From contig NZ_LMOO01000001.1 of assembly GCF_001424195.1 (NCBI RefSeq), positions 248,001 through 312,000 of the forward strand: a DNA stretch of 64,000 bases. Direction: 5' to 3'. Numbering within the stretch: position 1 is the stretch's first letter; every line of letters starts with the position of its first letter. The DNA is from Cellulomonas sp. Leaf334. GTDB lineage: Bacteria; Actinomycetota; Actinomycetes; Actinomycetales; Cellulomonadaceae. A program made the translations under genes and the position numbers. The notes beneath the pieces were generated by a model. It was not told the DNA's origin and did no database searches. It worked only from the letters and a program-made list of their open reading frames with translations. Positions 1 to 8,315 of the stretch are shown here, one piece after another.

Positions 1-753
1 TTCGGGCTGTTCATCGACGAGATCGGCAAGTTCGTCACGTCCGACTACGACTACTTCTGGGAGCCGACGGCCGCCCTGATCTACCTCGTGGTCATCTCCC
101 TGGGACTCTTCGCCGACGTCCTCCAGAGACGCCACCCTCGCGACCCCGCCGAGTACCTTGCCGCCGCCACCGACCAGGCCGTCGCCGGCCTCTCCGGGGG
201 CTTCAGCACCCGCGAACGCACCCGCGCACGCTGGTACCTGTCCCGTGCCGGTGACGCCCCCGGAGCCGACGAGGTGCGCGCCCTGCTCGACTCGGTCGAG
301 CACGACGCCGACGAGGTCCCCGACCCCATCGGCGCCACGTCCCGGTGGGTCGTCGCCGCCTCACGCTGGCTCGTGCGCGCCCGCTGGGTCCCCTGGGTGA
401 CCGTGGCCGTCCTCGTCGCCACGTCCGTCGTGACGCTCGCCCGCGGCATCTACGGCTGGACCGCGTCCGACGACCAGCCCGTCTGGCTCGTCGCCGGCAT
501 CCTGCTCAGCGGCCTCGCATCCACCGCGTTCGCCGTCGTCGGCCTCGTCGAGGTCCGCCGCGACCGCGAAGCCGGCTACCGCTGGTTCCGCCGCGCCGCG
601 CTCGTCGCCCTCCTCGTCACCCAGATCTTCCTCTTCCGGCTCTCACCCTGGGACGCGACGTTCGGCCTCCTGGTCGACCTGCTGATCCTCGGGGTCGTCG
701 CCGCCGAGCTCGACGTGATCGCCGATGACAGGACCACCTCGCCCGTGGGGTAG
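1..753 (+). CDS. Membrane protein of unknown function, 3' part
   Basis: The reading frame is open from base 1, so the N-terminus lies outside the window; 250 residues are visible. A hydrophobic segment occurs near visible residues 24-42, then a charged region with many Asp, Arg and Glu, then about four more membrane segments towards the C-terminus. No catalytic motif is recognised. It ends 27 bases before a tRNA gene with no clear terminator between them. Function unknown; the protein is probably an integral membrane protein with a cytoplasmic loop. Confidence 0.75.
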   Translation, partial: FGLFIDEIGKFVTSDYDYFWEPTAALIYLVVISLGLFADVLQRRHPRDPAEYLAAATDQAVAGLSGGFSTRERTRARWYLSRAGDAPGADEVRALLDSVEHDADEVPDPIGATSRWVVAASRWLVRARWVPWVTVAVLVATSVVTLARGIYGWTASDDQPVWLVAGILLSGLASTAFAVVGLVEVRRDREAGYRWFRRAALVALLVTQIFLFRLSPWDATFGLLVDLLILGVVAAELDVIADDRTTSPVG

Positions 754-780
754 AGTTTCCGAGGCTTCTGCGGGAGCCAT

Positions 781-854
<74 letters not shown>

Positions 855-894
855 CCGATGAACGCGCAGGTCACACCAAAGATCTGGCACCGAC

Positions 895-930
895 AAGGCT
901 CTTCTCCACCAGTTGTGGAGAGGGGCCTTT
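895..930 (+). terminator. Hairpin after tRNA-Pro
   Basis: The arms AAGGC-TCTTCTCCAC and GTGGAGAGG-GGCCTT form a long stem with a few imperfect pairs, about 40 nt after the tRNA, followed by TTTG. The position fits termination and 3' processing of the tRNA transcript. Confidence 0.65.
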
Positions 931-1045
931 GTCGCATCTGTGTCAGCGTTGATCGTCACCGCCGCTCCGGCCCCCGGCTGCTCATCGGCGCTGGCGTTCC
1001 CGTATCCCCGCCGCCGCCGTCTTCGCGTTCCTCGCACTGGTCGCG

Positions 1046-1141
1046 GTTGTCAGGCAGATCCTCTGCGCGGACACGTCATTCGTGCGCGGGGCCGTTGTCA
1101 GGCAGATCCTCTGCGCGGACACGTCATTCGTGCGCGGGGCC
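1046..1141. repeat. Two perfect tandem copies of a 48-bp unit
   Basis: Bases 1046-1093 and 1094-1141 are identical. The unit contains the dyad GCAGA-TCC-TCTGC followed by GCGCGGACACG. Because 48 is a multiple of three, the duplication appears as a repeated 16-residue string in a minus-strand shadow ORF. There are only two copies without a spacer, so it is not a CRISPR. It could be a minisatellite, a recent local duplication, or part of a dispersed intergenic element; other copies would have to be looked for in the genome. Confidence 0.9.
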
Positions 1142-1354
1142 GGGGACTCCCGGTCCGCCTCGATCACGTCATGGAGAACCCGGTTGCACGTGCTCGCCCG
1201 GGTGACGTGAGAGGGCACGGAAGGTTGACGACGCGGCGGTCCCACCGGTGCGGGCCGTGGACGGTGATCATGGGGAGGTTCTGCTCCGAGCGACGGGAGT
1301 CTCGATGAGGGTCACCGGCACATCGCGACGTCTCCGCCCCGGGCGGTCCTGCTG

Positions 1355-2062
1355 ATGTGGGAGGCGCTGGGCTGGGGGGCCGTCGCCGCGTCGTCCCTGG
1401 TCGTCGGTGCCGTCCTGGGCATCCTGCGGGACTGGCCGCGGGCGCTGATCGGCGTCGTGCTCGGGTTCGGCGCCGGAGCGCTGATCTCGAGCGTCTCCTT
1501 CGAGCTGGCGCAGGAGGGGTTCGAGCGTGGTGGCGGTCTGTCGCTGACGATCGGCCTGGCCGCCGGCGCACTGGCGTTCTACGGAGCCGATCGCGTCGTC
1601 CAGCGGCTGGGCGCCCGGTCGCGGGTGGGCGTGGCCGGCCTTCCGCTCGCTCTGGGCGCCTTGCTGGACGGCATCCCCGAGCAGGCGGTGCTCGGGCTCG
1701 GACTGGGCCAGGGCGAGGGCGTCGGGATCGCGCTGCTGGTCTCGATCTTCGTGTCGAACCTTCCCGAGGCGATCGGGTCGTCGAGCGACATGCGGGCCGC
1801 GGGTCAGCCCCGCCGTCGCATCCTGCAGTTGTGGACAGTCGTGGCGGTCGTCTGCACGGGGGCGACGCTCGCGGGCTACGCGGTCTCCCGTGTCACGGCG
1901 GAGCGGTTCGAGGCCGGCGTGGACGGTTTTGCCGCCGGAGCCTTGCTGGTCATGCTGGTGGGTTCGATGATCCCCGAGGCCACGGAGAAGGCGCAGGACA
2001 AGGCGGGTCTGGCCGCTGTTCTCGGGTTCGCCGTCGCGGCCGGGCTGTCCGCGCTCACGTGA
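1355..2062 (+). CDS. ZIP-family metal transporter-like membrane protein
   Basis: This 235-residue protein is almost entirely hydrophobic, with about seven or eight membrane segments. It carries ZIP-like motifs: LLDGIPEQAVLG near residue 110, in the place of the family HNFPEG-type metal site, and SNLPEA near residue 132. ZIP proteins move divalent metals such as zinc or iron into the cytoplasm; the replacement of the usual His residues means the substrate cannot be stated. The ATG at 1355 has no strong ribosome-binding site. The gene precedes a DUF389 gene on the same strand. Confidence 0.75.
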   Translation: MWEALGWGAVAASSLVVGAVLGILRDWPRALIGVVLGFGAGALISSVSFELAQEGFERGGGLSLTIGLAAGALAFYGADRVVQRLGARSRVGVAGLPLALGALLDGIPEQAVLGLGLGQGEGVGIALLVSIFVSNLPEAIGSSSDMRAAGQPRRRILQLWTVVAVVCTGATLAGYAVSRVTAERFEAGVDGFAAGALLVMLVGSMIPEATEKAQDKAGLAAVLGFAVAAGLSALT

Positions 2063-2204
2063 GCGCTCCGGCCGATGTCGGCGGAGGTGCTCTGGGTGAC
2101 GTCGGGATGCGGGGAGAGGAGGCGATGACAGGCCCGGACTCCACCCGCTTGTCTCGCGGCATGTCGCGACCGGCCGACCGGAGCGACGCTGCCACGATGC
2201 GGGC

Positions 2205-3218
2205 ATGGCCTGGAACGTTCTTCGTCGCGTGCTCCCGGACAGCCAACGTCGGACGAACGACGACCTGACCGCCGACCTGGACCTGTTCGCGGGGGAGGTG
2301 TCCGCGAAACGGTCGGCGTTCTGGACGATGCTCCTGCTGAGCTCCGTCATCGCGACGGCGGGGGTGCTGGCCGACTCCACGGCGACCGTCATCGGCGCCA
2401 TGATCATCGCGCCGCTGTCGACCCCGATCATGGGACTGGCTCTGGGGCTGGCCCGGGGTGCCCCACGGTCGGCCGTGCAGTCCGCGTGGATCGTGACCCT
2501 GGGAGTCGCCCTGGTCGTCGCGGTCGGTGCAGTGTTCTCCCTCGTCGTCCCGACATCCTTCGACCTCCTGTCGAACGGACAGATCACGTCGCGCACCTCT
2601 CCTGGGCTGCTCGATCTCATCGCGGCCGTCGCCACGGGCTTCGCGGGCGCCATCGCGCTGGCCCGGCGGGACGTCGCGGCGGTCCTGCCGGGGGTGGCCA
2701 TCGCCATCTCGCTCGTCCCGCCGCTCGCCGTCGTCGGGGTGTGCCTCGGCGACGGTGCCCCCGGCCTGGCGGGTGGTGCCCTCCTGCTGTTCCTGTCGAA
2801 CGCGGTCGCCCTCGTCCTCGCGGGCACCCTGGTGTTCGCGATCACCGGGTACGGGGTCGCCCCGGTGGGCCAGGAGCAGCCGACCCGGCGCCGCACCTAC
2901 GCGACCATCGTGGTGGTCCTCGTGATCGTCGCGCTCCCGCTCGTCGGCAACACCGTCTTCACCTACCAGGTCGCACTGAAGTCCGAACGGGTGGAGCGCG
3001 CCGCGGACGCCTGGCTCGCGGACGTCTCCGGCGCGAACGTGACCCAGGTGTCGTACAGCGGCTCCCAGGTCGAGATCGACGTCCGCACGCAGGGTGACCT
3101 TCCGGACGCTGACGTCCTCGTCCGCTCGCTCGAGAGCGCGGTGCCGCGCGGCACGCCGGTGGTCATCGTCACGAACTTCGGAGACCGTCAGGAGGTGGGC
3201 CGGGTCGGGTCCGACTGA
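2205..3218 (+). CDS. DUF389 domain membrane protein
   Basis: The protein has 337 residues. A short soluble N-terminus is followed by about six membrane helices with the DUF389 signature region (residues 45-90: ADSTATVIGAMIIAPLSTPIMG), and by a soluble alpha/beta-like C-terminal domain after residue 260. DUF389 proteins are widespread in actinobacteria and their role is not established. The gene stands alone between the ZIP gene and an alcohol dehydrogenase. The start at 2205 lacks a strong ribosome-binding site, so a few residues either way are uncertain. Confidence 0.85.
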   Translation: MAWNVLRRVLPDSQRRTNDDLTADLDLFAGEVSAKRSAFWTMLLLSSVIATAGVLADSTATVIGAMIIAPLSTPIMGLALGLARGAPRSAVQSAWIVTLGVALVVAVGAVFSLVVPTSFDLLSNGQITSRTSPGLLDLIAAVATGFAGAIALARRDVAAVLPGVAIAISLVPPLAVVGVCLGDGAPGLAGGALLLFLSNAVALVLAGTLVFAITGYGVAPVGQEQPTRRRTYATIVVVLVIVALPLVGNTVFTYQVALKSERVERAADAWLADVSGANVTQVSYSGSQVEIDVRTQGDLPDADVLVRSLESAVPRGTPVVIVTNFGDRQEVGRVGSD

Positions 3219-3262
3219 CGCAGCCGTGCACCCCACGGCCGTCGTCGTCCTGACGATCTGGC

Positions 3263-3277
3263 AGGACCATCGGCCCT
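3263..3277 (+). promoter_or_regulatory. DosR/DevR-like box upstream of the alcohol dehydrogenase
   Basis: The sequence AGGACCATCGGCCCT matches 8 of 10 core positions of GGGAC-N4-GTCCC, the inner palindrome of the mycobacterial DosR box. It lies 79 bp before the ADH start. Related 15-mers lie 30-120 bp before six other genes or operons of this window. The assignment is inferred from sequence and position only. Confidence 0.5.
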
Positions 3278-3355
3278 GTCCTCTCGCCGCGCCGCGGAGT
3301 ATCGCTGGAGATGCGCGGGCAACCGTGCCCGACGTGGTCGAGGTGAGGAGTCACC

Positions 3356-4411
3356 ATGAAGGCGCTCGTGTTCCATGGTCCGAACACCATCGCGTGGGAG
3401 GAGGTCCCGGACGCGCGTCTGCTCGAACCGACCGACGCCGTGGTCCGGATCGACACCACGACCATCTGCGGTACCGACCTGCACATCCTGCACGGCGACG
3501 TCCCGGCGGTGACGGACGGACGCGTGCTCGGGCACGAGGGCGTCGGGACGATCGTGGCGGTCGGCGAGAGCGTTCGCAGCCACGCTGTCGGCGAGCGGGT
3601 CATCATCTCGTGCATCAGCGGGTGCGGTGTGTGCACCTACTGCCGGAGCCAGAACCCGTCCCACTGTCTCGCAGCCGAGGGGATGCCTGGGATCGGCTGG
3701 GTGCTCGGCCACCTCATCGACGGAACCCAGGCGGAGCTCGTCCGGGTGCCGTTCGCCGACAGCTCCCTGCACCGCCTCCCGTCGAACGTGCCTGACGAGC
3801 TGGCCGTGCTGCTCTCGGACATCCTGCCGACGGGATTCGAGATCGGCGTCCGGTACGGGCACGTCCAGCCCGGCGACTCCGTCGCGGTCGTGGGAGCCGG
3901 GCCGGTCGGCCTCGCCGCGGTCGCCACCGCAGGGTTGTACGGGGCCGCGCAGATCATCGCCCTCGACACGGACGGCCACCGCCTCGACGTCGCGAAGCGG
4001 CTGGGCGCGACGGCCACGGTCGACGCCTCGGCACCCGACTGGAAGGCGCAGGTGCTGGCGATCACGGACGACGCGGGGGTCGACGTCGCGATCGAGTGCG
4101 TCGGCATCCCGCAGACGTTCACGATGTGCACCGAGCTGGTCCGACCCGGCGGGCACGTCGCGAACGTCGGGGTGCACGGGGCGCCGGCCGAGCTCGCGCT
4201 GCAGGACCTGTGGATCCGGAACATCACGATCACCACCGGCCTCGTCAACACCACGACGCTGCCGATGCTCCTTCGCCTGGTCGCGGCAGGGAAGCTGCCC
4301 GTGGAGGCGTTCGTCACCCACCGGTTCGACCTGGACGACATCGTCTCGGCGTACGACACCTTCGGGCGTGCGGCGCAGACCCAGGCGCTCAAGGTGCTCC
4401 TGTCCCGGTGA
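3356..4411 (+). CDS. Zinc-dependent alcohol dehydrogenase (MDR family)
   Basis: The product is a 351-residue medium-chain dehydrogenase. The catalytic zinc site is visible as TTICGTDLH (about residues 35-43) and GHEGVG (59-64). The structural zinc site is represented by CISGCGVCTYC with a further Cys in PSHC. The Rossmann motif VGAGPVGLAAVATAG occurs near residue 181. It should oxidise a primary or secondary alcohol or reduce an aldehyde with NAD(P); the substrate is not evident. A GAGGTGAGGAG ribosome-binding region precedes the ATG, a DosR-like box lies upstream and a terminator follows. Confidence 0.9.
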   Translation: MKALVFHGPNTIAWEEVPDARLLEPTDAVVRIDTTTICGTDLHILHGDVPAVTDGRVLGHEGVGTIVAVGESVRSHAVGERVIISCISGCGVCTYCRSQNPSHCLAAEGMPGIGWVLGHLIDGTQAELVRVPFADSSLHRLPSNVPDELAVLLSDILPTGFEIGVRYGHVQPGDSVAVVGAGPVGLAAVATAGLYGAAQIIALDTDGHRLDVAKRLGATATVDASAPDWKAQVLAITDDAGVDVAIECVGIPQTFTMCTELVRPGGHVANVGVHGAPAELALQDLWIRNITITTGLVNTTTLPMLLRLVAAGKLPVEAFVTHRFDLDDIVSAYDTFGRAAQTQALKVLLSR

Positions 4412-4423
4412 GACGTGACGGAC

Positions 4424-4457
4424 GAGGGGCCCGGCTCCATGAAGAGCCGGGTCCCTC
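4424..4457 (+). terminator. Terminator after the alcohol dehydrogenase gene
   Basis: A 14-bp stem (GAGGGGCCCGGCTC paired with GAGCCGGGTCCCTC, one G-T pair) with loop CATGAA starts 13 nt after the ADH stop codon. It lies between genes that converge. Confidence 0.8.
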
Positions 4458-4673
4458 TGCGCCGGCGGTCGCCGACCCTGCCGATCGCTCGGGGTCCGTG
4501 CTCGCCGCGCGGAGCGGGTGACCACCTGCATCGCAGCGGGGGCGACCTGTTCCAGAACTGTCATCCGTTGTCGTGCGCCACGATCACCAGGACCGTCCGC
4601 AGCGGACCACGCCGACCCCGTGTCCGGCCGCACCGCCGGCGCTCCCTCCACCCTGCGTCCGCGCGAGCGGGGC

Positions 4674-5189
4674 CTAGATGAACAGCAGCTGGGCGCCGTC
4701 GGTCTTCTCGATGAAGTCGCTGGCGCTGATGATCCCCTCGACGTCCTCGTCGAGGTCGGCGAGCGTCAGGTGGTTCATGTCCGCGGACAGTCGGCACGCC
4801 CACAGGTGCCCACCGGAGGCGACGATCTGCTCGAGGAACTCCGGGACGTCGGGGACGTCGAGCTCCGCGATCGCCTTCTTCAGCCGCGACGTCGCCATCG
4901 CTGTCATCCCGGGAAGTCCGCCGAGGCCCTGTGGCATGTGGGTCGCCGTGTTCCCGAGCATGGTGAACTTCAGGTCGCCCATCGTGGCTCGCGTGATCAT
5001 GTCGAGGCCCCAGAAGGTGAAGAACAGGTGGGTCTCGACGCCCTCGCCGAGCGCCGCGTTCGCCAGGATCAGACCCGGATAGGCCATGTCCAGGTTGCCC
5101 TTCGAGCAGATGATCGCGAGCTTCCGCCCGGGAGCGTCGTCGGTCCCGAAATGGGGCACGATCGCGGTAGCGGTCTCGGTGGAGGTCAT
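4674..5189 (-). CDS. DsrE/DsrF/DrsH-like sulfur-carrier family protein
   Basis: This 171-residue protein belongs to the DsrE-like superfamily: IICSKGNLDMAYPGLILANAA (strand-turn-helix with Cys28) and HLWACRLSADM with Cys132, the position of the sulfur-relay cysteine in related proteins. Family members bind persulfide sulfur or act in peroxiredoxin-like redox chemistry. It is the last gene of the minus-strand operon DUF1876-SQR-TusE/DsrC-DsrE, 24 nt after the TusE/DsrC gene, which supports a role in handling sulfane sulfur from sulfide oxidation. No dsrAB genes are present in the window. Confidence 0.85.
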   Translation of the reverse strand: MTSTETATAIVPHFGTDDAPGRKLAIICSKGNLDMAYPGLILANAALGEGVETHLFFTFWGLDMITRATMGDLKFTMLGNTATHMPQGLGGLPGMTAMATSRLKKAIAELDVPDVPEFLEQIVASGGHLWACRLSADMNHLTLADLDEDVEGIISASDFIEKTDGAQLLFI

Positions 5190-5213
5190 GGCAGTGCCTT
5201 TCGTCGGCGTGGA

Positions 5214-5528
5214 TCAGACGCAGCCCACGGGCTTCGGCAGGCCGGCGACGTAGGCCATCTTCTTGGCCGGCTTCTGCGGGAAGAGCCGGAAGAGCTCCTT
5301 GACCGGGACGCCGCTGCCGGCTGACGCCCGCCGGAGCGTCGGGGTCTCGCCGCGCTGCCGGAAGTCCTCCCGGAGGAACGTCAGGACCGCTCGGTGCTCG
5401 TCGGTGAGCGTGAGCCCGACCTGCTCGGCGAGGACGAGTGCGAGCCCGTCGTCCCACTCCGAGGGGTCGGTCAGGAAGCCCGCGTCATCGACGTGGATCG
5501 TGTGGTCCGCGAGGGTCGTGACTGGCAT
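5214..5528 (-). CDS. TusE/DsrC family sulfur-carrier protein, single-cysteine form
   Basis: The protein has 104 residues. The C-terminal arm ends KPVGCV, with the conserved Cys at the penultimate position (103). True DsrC of sulfate reducers has a second Cys ten residues earlier; here that region reads KPAKKMAYVAGL without Cys, which resembles TusE-like carriers. It could receive a persulfide from the neighbouring DsrE-like protein or from the SQR. The start was chosen at the ATG at 5528, because the ORF upstream of it overlaps the SQR gene in another frame. Confidence 0.85.
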   Translation of the reverse strand: MPVTTLADHTIHVDDAGFLTDPSEWDDGLALVLAEQVGLTLTDEHRAVLTFLREDFRQRGETPTLRRASAGSGVPVKELFRLFPQKPAKKMAYVAGLPKPVGCV

Positions 5529-5541
5529 GGCGCACCGCCTT

Positions 5542-6777
5542 CTAGGACGTGGGAACGGGAGACTTCTTGCCGGCCATCGACATGGCCGGCGCGATGGGCA
5601 TCGGGCGGCCCGGGAGCAGGACGTTCCAGTACAGCCACCGGAACGCGAGCTTCCCCAGGTGGTTGGCGCGGCTCTCCATGAGCAGGCGCAGCGGTCCCAC
5701 GAACGGGACCGGATACGTCCCGGGGAGGGGCTCCGTGTCGTAGTTGAAGTCGAGCAGCAGGGCCTTGCCGTCACCGGACTCGACGAAGCAGGTGGCGTGG
5801 CCGTCGAACGAGTGGGTGAGCTCTCGGCCCGAGGTGAGGTCGACGAGGTTGTCGACGAGGACGTCGGCCGAGAAGTGGGCGACCGACCCCGCCTTGGAGG
5901 TCGGGATGTCCGATGCGTCGCCGATGGCGAAGATGCGTGGGTCCGCGGTCGACTGGAGGGTGTGGCGGTCGACGGGGACGAACCCGAGCTCGTCGCCGAG
6001 GCCGGATCGCTCGACGAAGTCGGCTCCGCGGTGCAGCGGCACCGTGACGAGCAGATCGAACGGGATTCGGCGGCCGTCGTAGGACTCCAGCGTGGTGCCG
6101 TCGATCCGCTCGACGAGGAAGTCAGGCTCCACGGTGATGCCGCGGTCGACGAGCATGGATCCGAGCCGCTGCGAGGCGATCGGCTGGGTGAACGCACCAT
6201 CCAGGGGCGTCACGAAGATCAGGTCGGTCGCCTCCCGGCGTCCCCGTTCACGCAGCCAGTCGTCGGCGAGGAACGTGAACTCGAGCGGCGCGACCGGGCA
6301 CGTGATCGGCACGTCGGTGACGTGGACGACGAGACGGCCGCCCTGGAACCGCCGCAAGGCGGTGGCCAGGGCCTTGGCTCCGTCCAGCGTGTAGAAGTCG
6401 AAGATGGTCCGTCGCCACTGAGGGCCGAGCATCCCTGGTGTCTGGTCCGGCCGGGTTGAGGCTCCGGAGGCGATGACGAGGTAGTCGTAGGGGAGGAGCC
6501 GGCCGTCCAGGAGCACGACCTCTCGGGCGTCGACGTCGATCCGGTCGACGGCTTCCAGGACCAGCTCCACACCGTCGCGCACGAAGGCGTGCCGCGACCG
6601 GACCAACGAGGTCGTCGGACCACCGAACGGCACGAAGAGGAAGCCAGGCTGGTACGCGTGCGCGTCGTCCCGGTCGACCACGGTGATCGCCCAGGTGTCG
6701 TCGAGTCTGCGTCGGAGCTTGTTCGCGACCATCGTGCCGGCGGTCCCTCCGCCGAGCACCACCACGTGCCTGGTCAT
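5542..6777 (-). CDS. sqr: Sulfide:quinone oxidoreductase-like FAD protein
   Basis: The 411-residue flavoprotein starts with a dinucleotide-binding motif VVLGGGTAGTMVANKL (residues 6-21) and has a second FAD motif IFAIGDASDIPTSKAG near 282-297. Cys160 (VPITCPVAP) and Cys330 (HATCFVE) are in the positions expected for the two redox cysteines of SQR. SQR oxidises sulfide to protein-bound polysulfide and passes electrons to quinone at the membrane; the C-terminal amphipathic part fits peripheral membrane binding. The gene sits 13 nt before the TusE/DsrC gene. A related NADH dehydrogenase-like activity cannot be excluded. Confidence 0.8.
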   Translation of the reverse strand: MTRHVVVLGGGTAGTMVANKLRRRLDDTWAITVVDRDDAHAYQPGFLFVPFGGPTTSLVRSRHAFVRDGVELVLEAVDRIDVDAREVVLLDGRLLPYDYLVIASGASTRPDQTPGMLGPQWRRTIFDFYTLDGAKALATALRRFQGGRLVVHVTDVPITCPVAPLEFTFLADDWLRERGRREATDLIFVTPLDGAFTQPIASQRLGSMLVDRGITVEPDFLVERIDGTTLESYDGRRIPFDLLVTVPLHRGADFVERSGLGDELGFVPVDRHTLQSTADPRIFAIGDASDIPTSKAGSVAHFSADVLVDNLVDLTSGRELTHSFDGHATCFVESGDGKALLLDFNYDTEPLPGTYPVPFVGPLRLLMESRANHLGKLAFRWLYWNVLLPGRPMPIAPAMSMAGKKSPVPTS

Positions 6778-6782
6778 GGCAC

Positions 6783-7064
6783 TCAGTGCGCGATCTGCAC
6801 GTCACCGTGCTCGATCGCGGAGACGTCGTCGGAGGTTGCACGCAGCAGGCGGTCCGCCAGGTCGCGCAGCGCGCGGGCGGCCGCCAGCTCCTCGCCGATC
6901 TCAGGGACGTCCATGTCCTGCGGTGCACGTCGCGCTCGGCCGTAGCCGTCGAGGTGGGTGCCGGCCGACGTGGTGAGCACGGCGTGTGCCTTCGTCACGT
7001 CACCGTCGGCCCGCAGGTCGTCCGCATCGAAGAGATGGATCACGACTCTCCAGGTGTGCGTCAT
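6783..7064 (-). CDS. DUF1876 domain protein
   Basis: This 93-residue protein fits the DUF1876 pattern: WRVVIHLFDADD at the start, then DGYGRARRAPQDMDVPEIGEELAAARALRDLA. The fold is thought to resemble a double-stranded-RNA-binding domain, but no function is established. It ends 5 nt before the SQR gene and so leads the sulfur operon. A degenerate DosR-like sequence (CGGACACCTGGGCCG, minus strand, 7135-7149) lies 71 bp upstream; it matches only 7 of 10 core positions. Confidence 0.8.
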   Translation of the reverse strand: MTHTWRVVIHLFDADDLRADGDVTKAHAVLTTSAGTHLDGYGRARRAPQDMDVPEIGEELAAARALRDLADRLLRATSDDVSAIEHGDVQIAH

Positions 7065-7182
7065 CGCACTGCTCCTTCCGCCTGGCGGGGCCGCCCGCCA
7101 CCACGGCGGTGCGTCCTTGTCACCCAGCCTTCGTCGGCCCAGGTGTCCGACATAGAGCAGAAGGTCCTGACACGCGCAGCGT

Positions 7183-8043
7183 CTAGCGGACGACCACCAC
7201 CGGACACGTGGCGTGGTGCAGGACAGCCTGGCTCACCGACCCGAGAAGAAGGCCGCGGAAACCACCGAGGCCGCGAGACCCGACCACCAGGAGCTCGGCG
7301 TCCTCGGAGGCGGCGAGGATGACGTGCGCGGGTCCGCCGCGGTGCACCATGGACGTCACGTTCACGTCGGGATAGCGCTCCATGTGCCCCGCGAGGCTCT
7401 CGGACAGCAGAGCCTTCTCTGCCATCCGGATCTCTTCGATCTCTTCGGGCATCCACGGCGGCACCGGCCCGAACAGCGTCGGCATCTCCCATGCGTGCAC
7501 GGCGACCAGGGGGAGCCCCAGGCGGGACGCCTGGTCGAACGCGTAGTCGACGGCGCTCACGCTCGTCGGGGAGCCGTCCACCCCCACCACGACCGGTCGC
7601 GTGGACGTCTCCGCCGCCGCGCGCGGCGTTCGGACCACGACGACCGGGCAGTGCGCGTGCGCAGCAACAGTCACGCTGACCGACCCGAGGAGCAGACCTG
7701 CGAAACCGTCGCGGCCCCGGGAGCCCACGACGAGCATGCGGGCGTGCTTCGATGCCTCGGTGAGCACCGCTGCCACGCTGTCCTGGGGCTCGAGCTGCGA
7801 CGTGACCTCGAGCTCGGGGTCGATGGCCCGCAGACATTCGACCCCGCCCTCCAGAACCTGGCGACCGACCTTCGCCGTCAGGTCCAGGGGACGGTCAGCG
7901 ACGACGTAGCCGTCGAGGAACGTCCGCGCGACGTGCACGATCCGGAGCGGAACGTGCTCGCGTCGAGCCGCCCTAGCAGCCCATGCCAGCGCCTCGTCCG
8001 CGTGGGTGGAGCCGTCGTAGCCCACCACGATCTCTCGGTTCAT
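7183..8043 (-). CDS. Tandem-domain universal stress protein (UspA family)
   Basis: The 286-residue protein contains two Usp domains, each starting with the V-G-x-D-G-S strand and ending with an ATP-binding G-2x-G-9x-G-S motif (GSRGRDGFAGLLLGS and GSRGLGGFRGLLLGS). Tandem Usps of actinobacteria bind ATP and are linked to stationary phase and hypoxia. The ATG at 8043 is preceded by CGGAGGTGCGAG, which decides the start over an upstream in-frame codon. A DosR-like box lies 79 bp upstream. It is divergent from a second Usp gene. Confidence 0.92.
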   Translation of the reverse strand: MNREIVVGYDGSTHADEALAWAARAARREHVPLRIVHVARTFLDGYVVADRPLDLTAKVGRQVLEGGVECLRAIDPELEVTSQLEPQDSVAAVLTEASKHARMLVVGSRGRDGFAGLLLGSVSVTVAAHAHCPVVVVRTPRAAAETSTRPVVVGVDGSPTSVSAVDYAFDQASRLGLPLVAVHAWEMPTLFGPVPPWMPEEIEEIRMAEKALLSESLAGHMERYPDVNVTSMVHRGGPAHVILAASEDAELLVVGSRGLGGFRGLLLGSVSQAVLHHATCPVVVVR

Positions 8044-8121
8044 CTCGCACCTCCGAAGGCTTCCTTGTCTCATCCGTTCGCTCGGGTACCTCGATCGTGC
8101 GAGCCCGGCGGTTCCGTTCGT

Positions 8122-8136
8122 AGAGTCCGAGGTCCC
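8122..8136 (-). promoter_or_regulatory. DosR/DevR-like box upstream of the first Usp gene
   Basis: Read on the minus strand the site is GGGACCTCGGACTCT, matching 8 of 10 positions of GGGAC-N4-GTCCC. It is 79 bp upstream of the start at 8043. Confidence 0.45.
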
Positions 8137-8238
8137 GAGCTGCCCCTGGACCACCGACGCGACGTCACGGCGTGCGTGCGTCGCGCAACGCTGCCGTCCT
8201 CGTTCTCGACGACGTGCTCAGCACTTCCCGCAGACGAT

Positions 8239-8253
8239 GGGACCAACGACCGT
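8239..8253 (+). promoter_or_regulatory. DosR/DevR-like box upstream of the second Usp gene
   Basis: The site is GGGACCAACGACCGT, 63 bp before the start at 8316. It differs at only one of 15 positions from the box upstream of the third Usp gene (GGGACCAACGACCCT), which is the strongest internal evidence that this is a shared regulatory element. Confidence 0.55.
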
Positions 8254-8315
8254 GGCGCTCCGCCTCCACGCGCGGTTCGCTGGGGCTGGGAAGGTGCGTC
8301 ACGGGAAGGACCGCC

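Larger units (their letters stand above)
855..1354. other. Gene-free stretch between tRNA-Pro and the ZIP gene
   Basis: No convincing coding region is visible here. The stretch holds the tRNA terminator, a 48-bp perfect tandem duplication and the upstream region of the ZIP-family gene. Several ORFs cross it on both strands but they have arginine- and proline-rich compositions typical of GC-rich shadow frames. Confidence 0.6.

Noticed and set aside
1046..1141. CRISPR array
   Set aside because: Only two copies are present and they abut directly with no spacers; no cas genes are in the window.
982..1245. Minus-strand ORF with a duplicated 16-residue string
   Set aside because: The duplication is only the translation of the 48-bp DNA tandem repeat; there is no ribosome-binding site or recognisable protein sequence.
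1273..1287. DosR-like box before the ZIP gene
   Set aside because: GGGAGGTTCTGCTCC has suitable spacing (68 bp) but matches only 6 of 10 core positions.
2120..2147. DosR-like box before the DUF389 gene
   Set aside because: Candidate stretches around CGGACTCCACCC do not reach the 8 of 10 core matches seen at the other sites.
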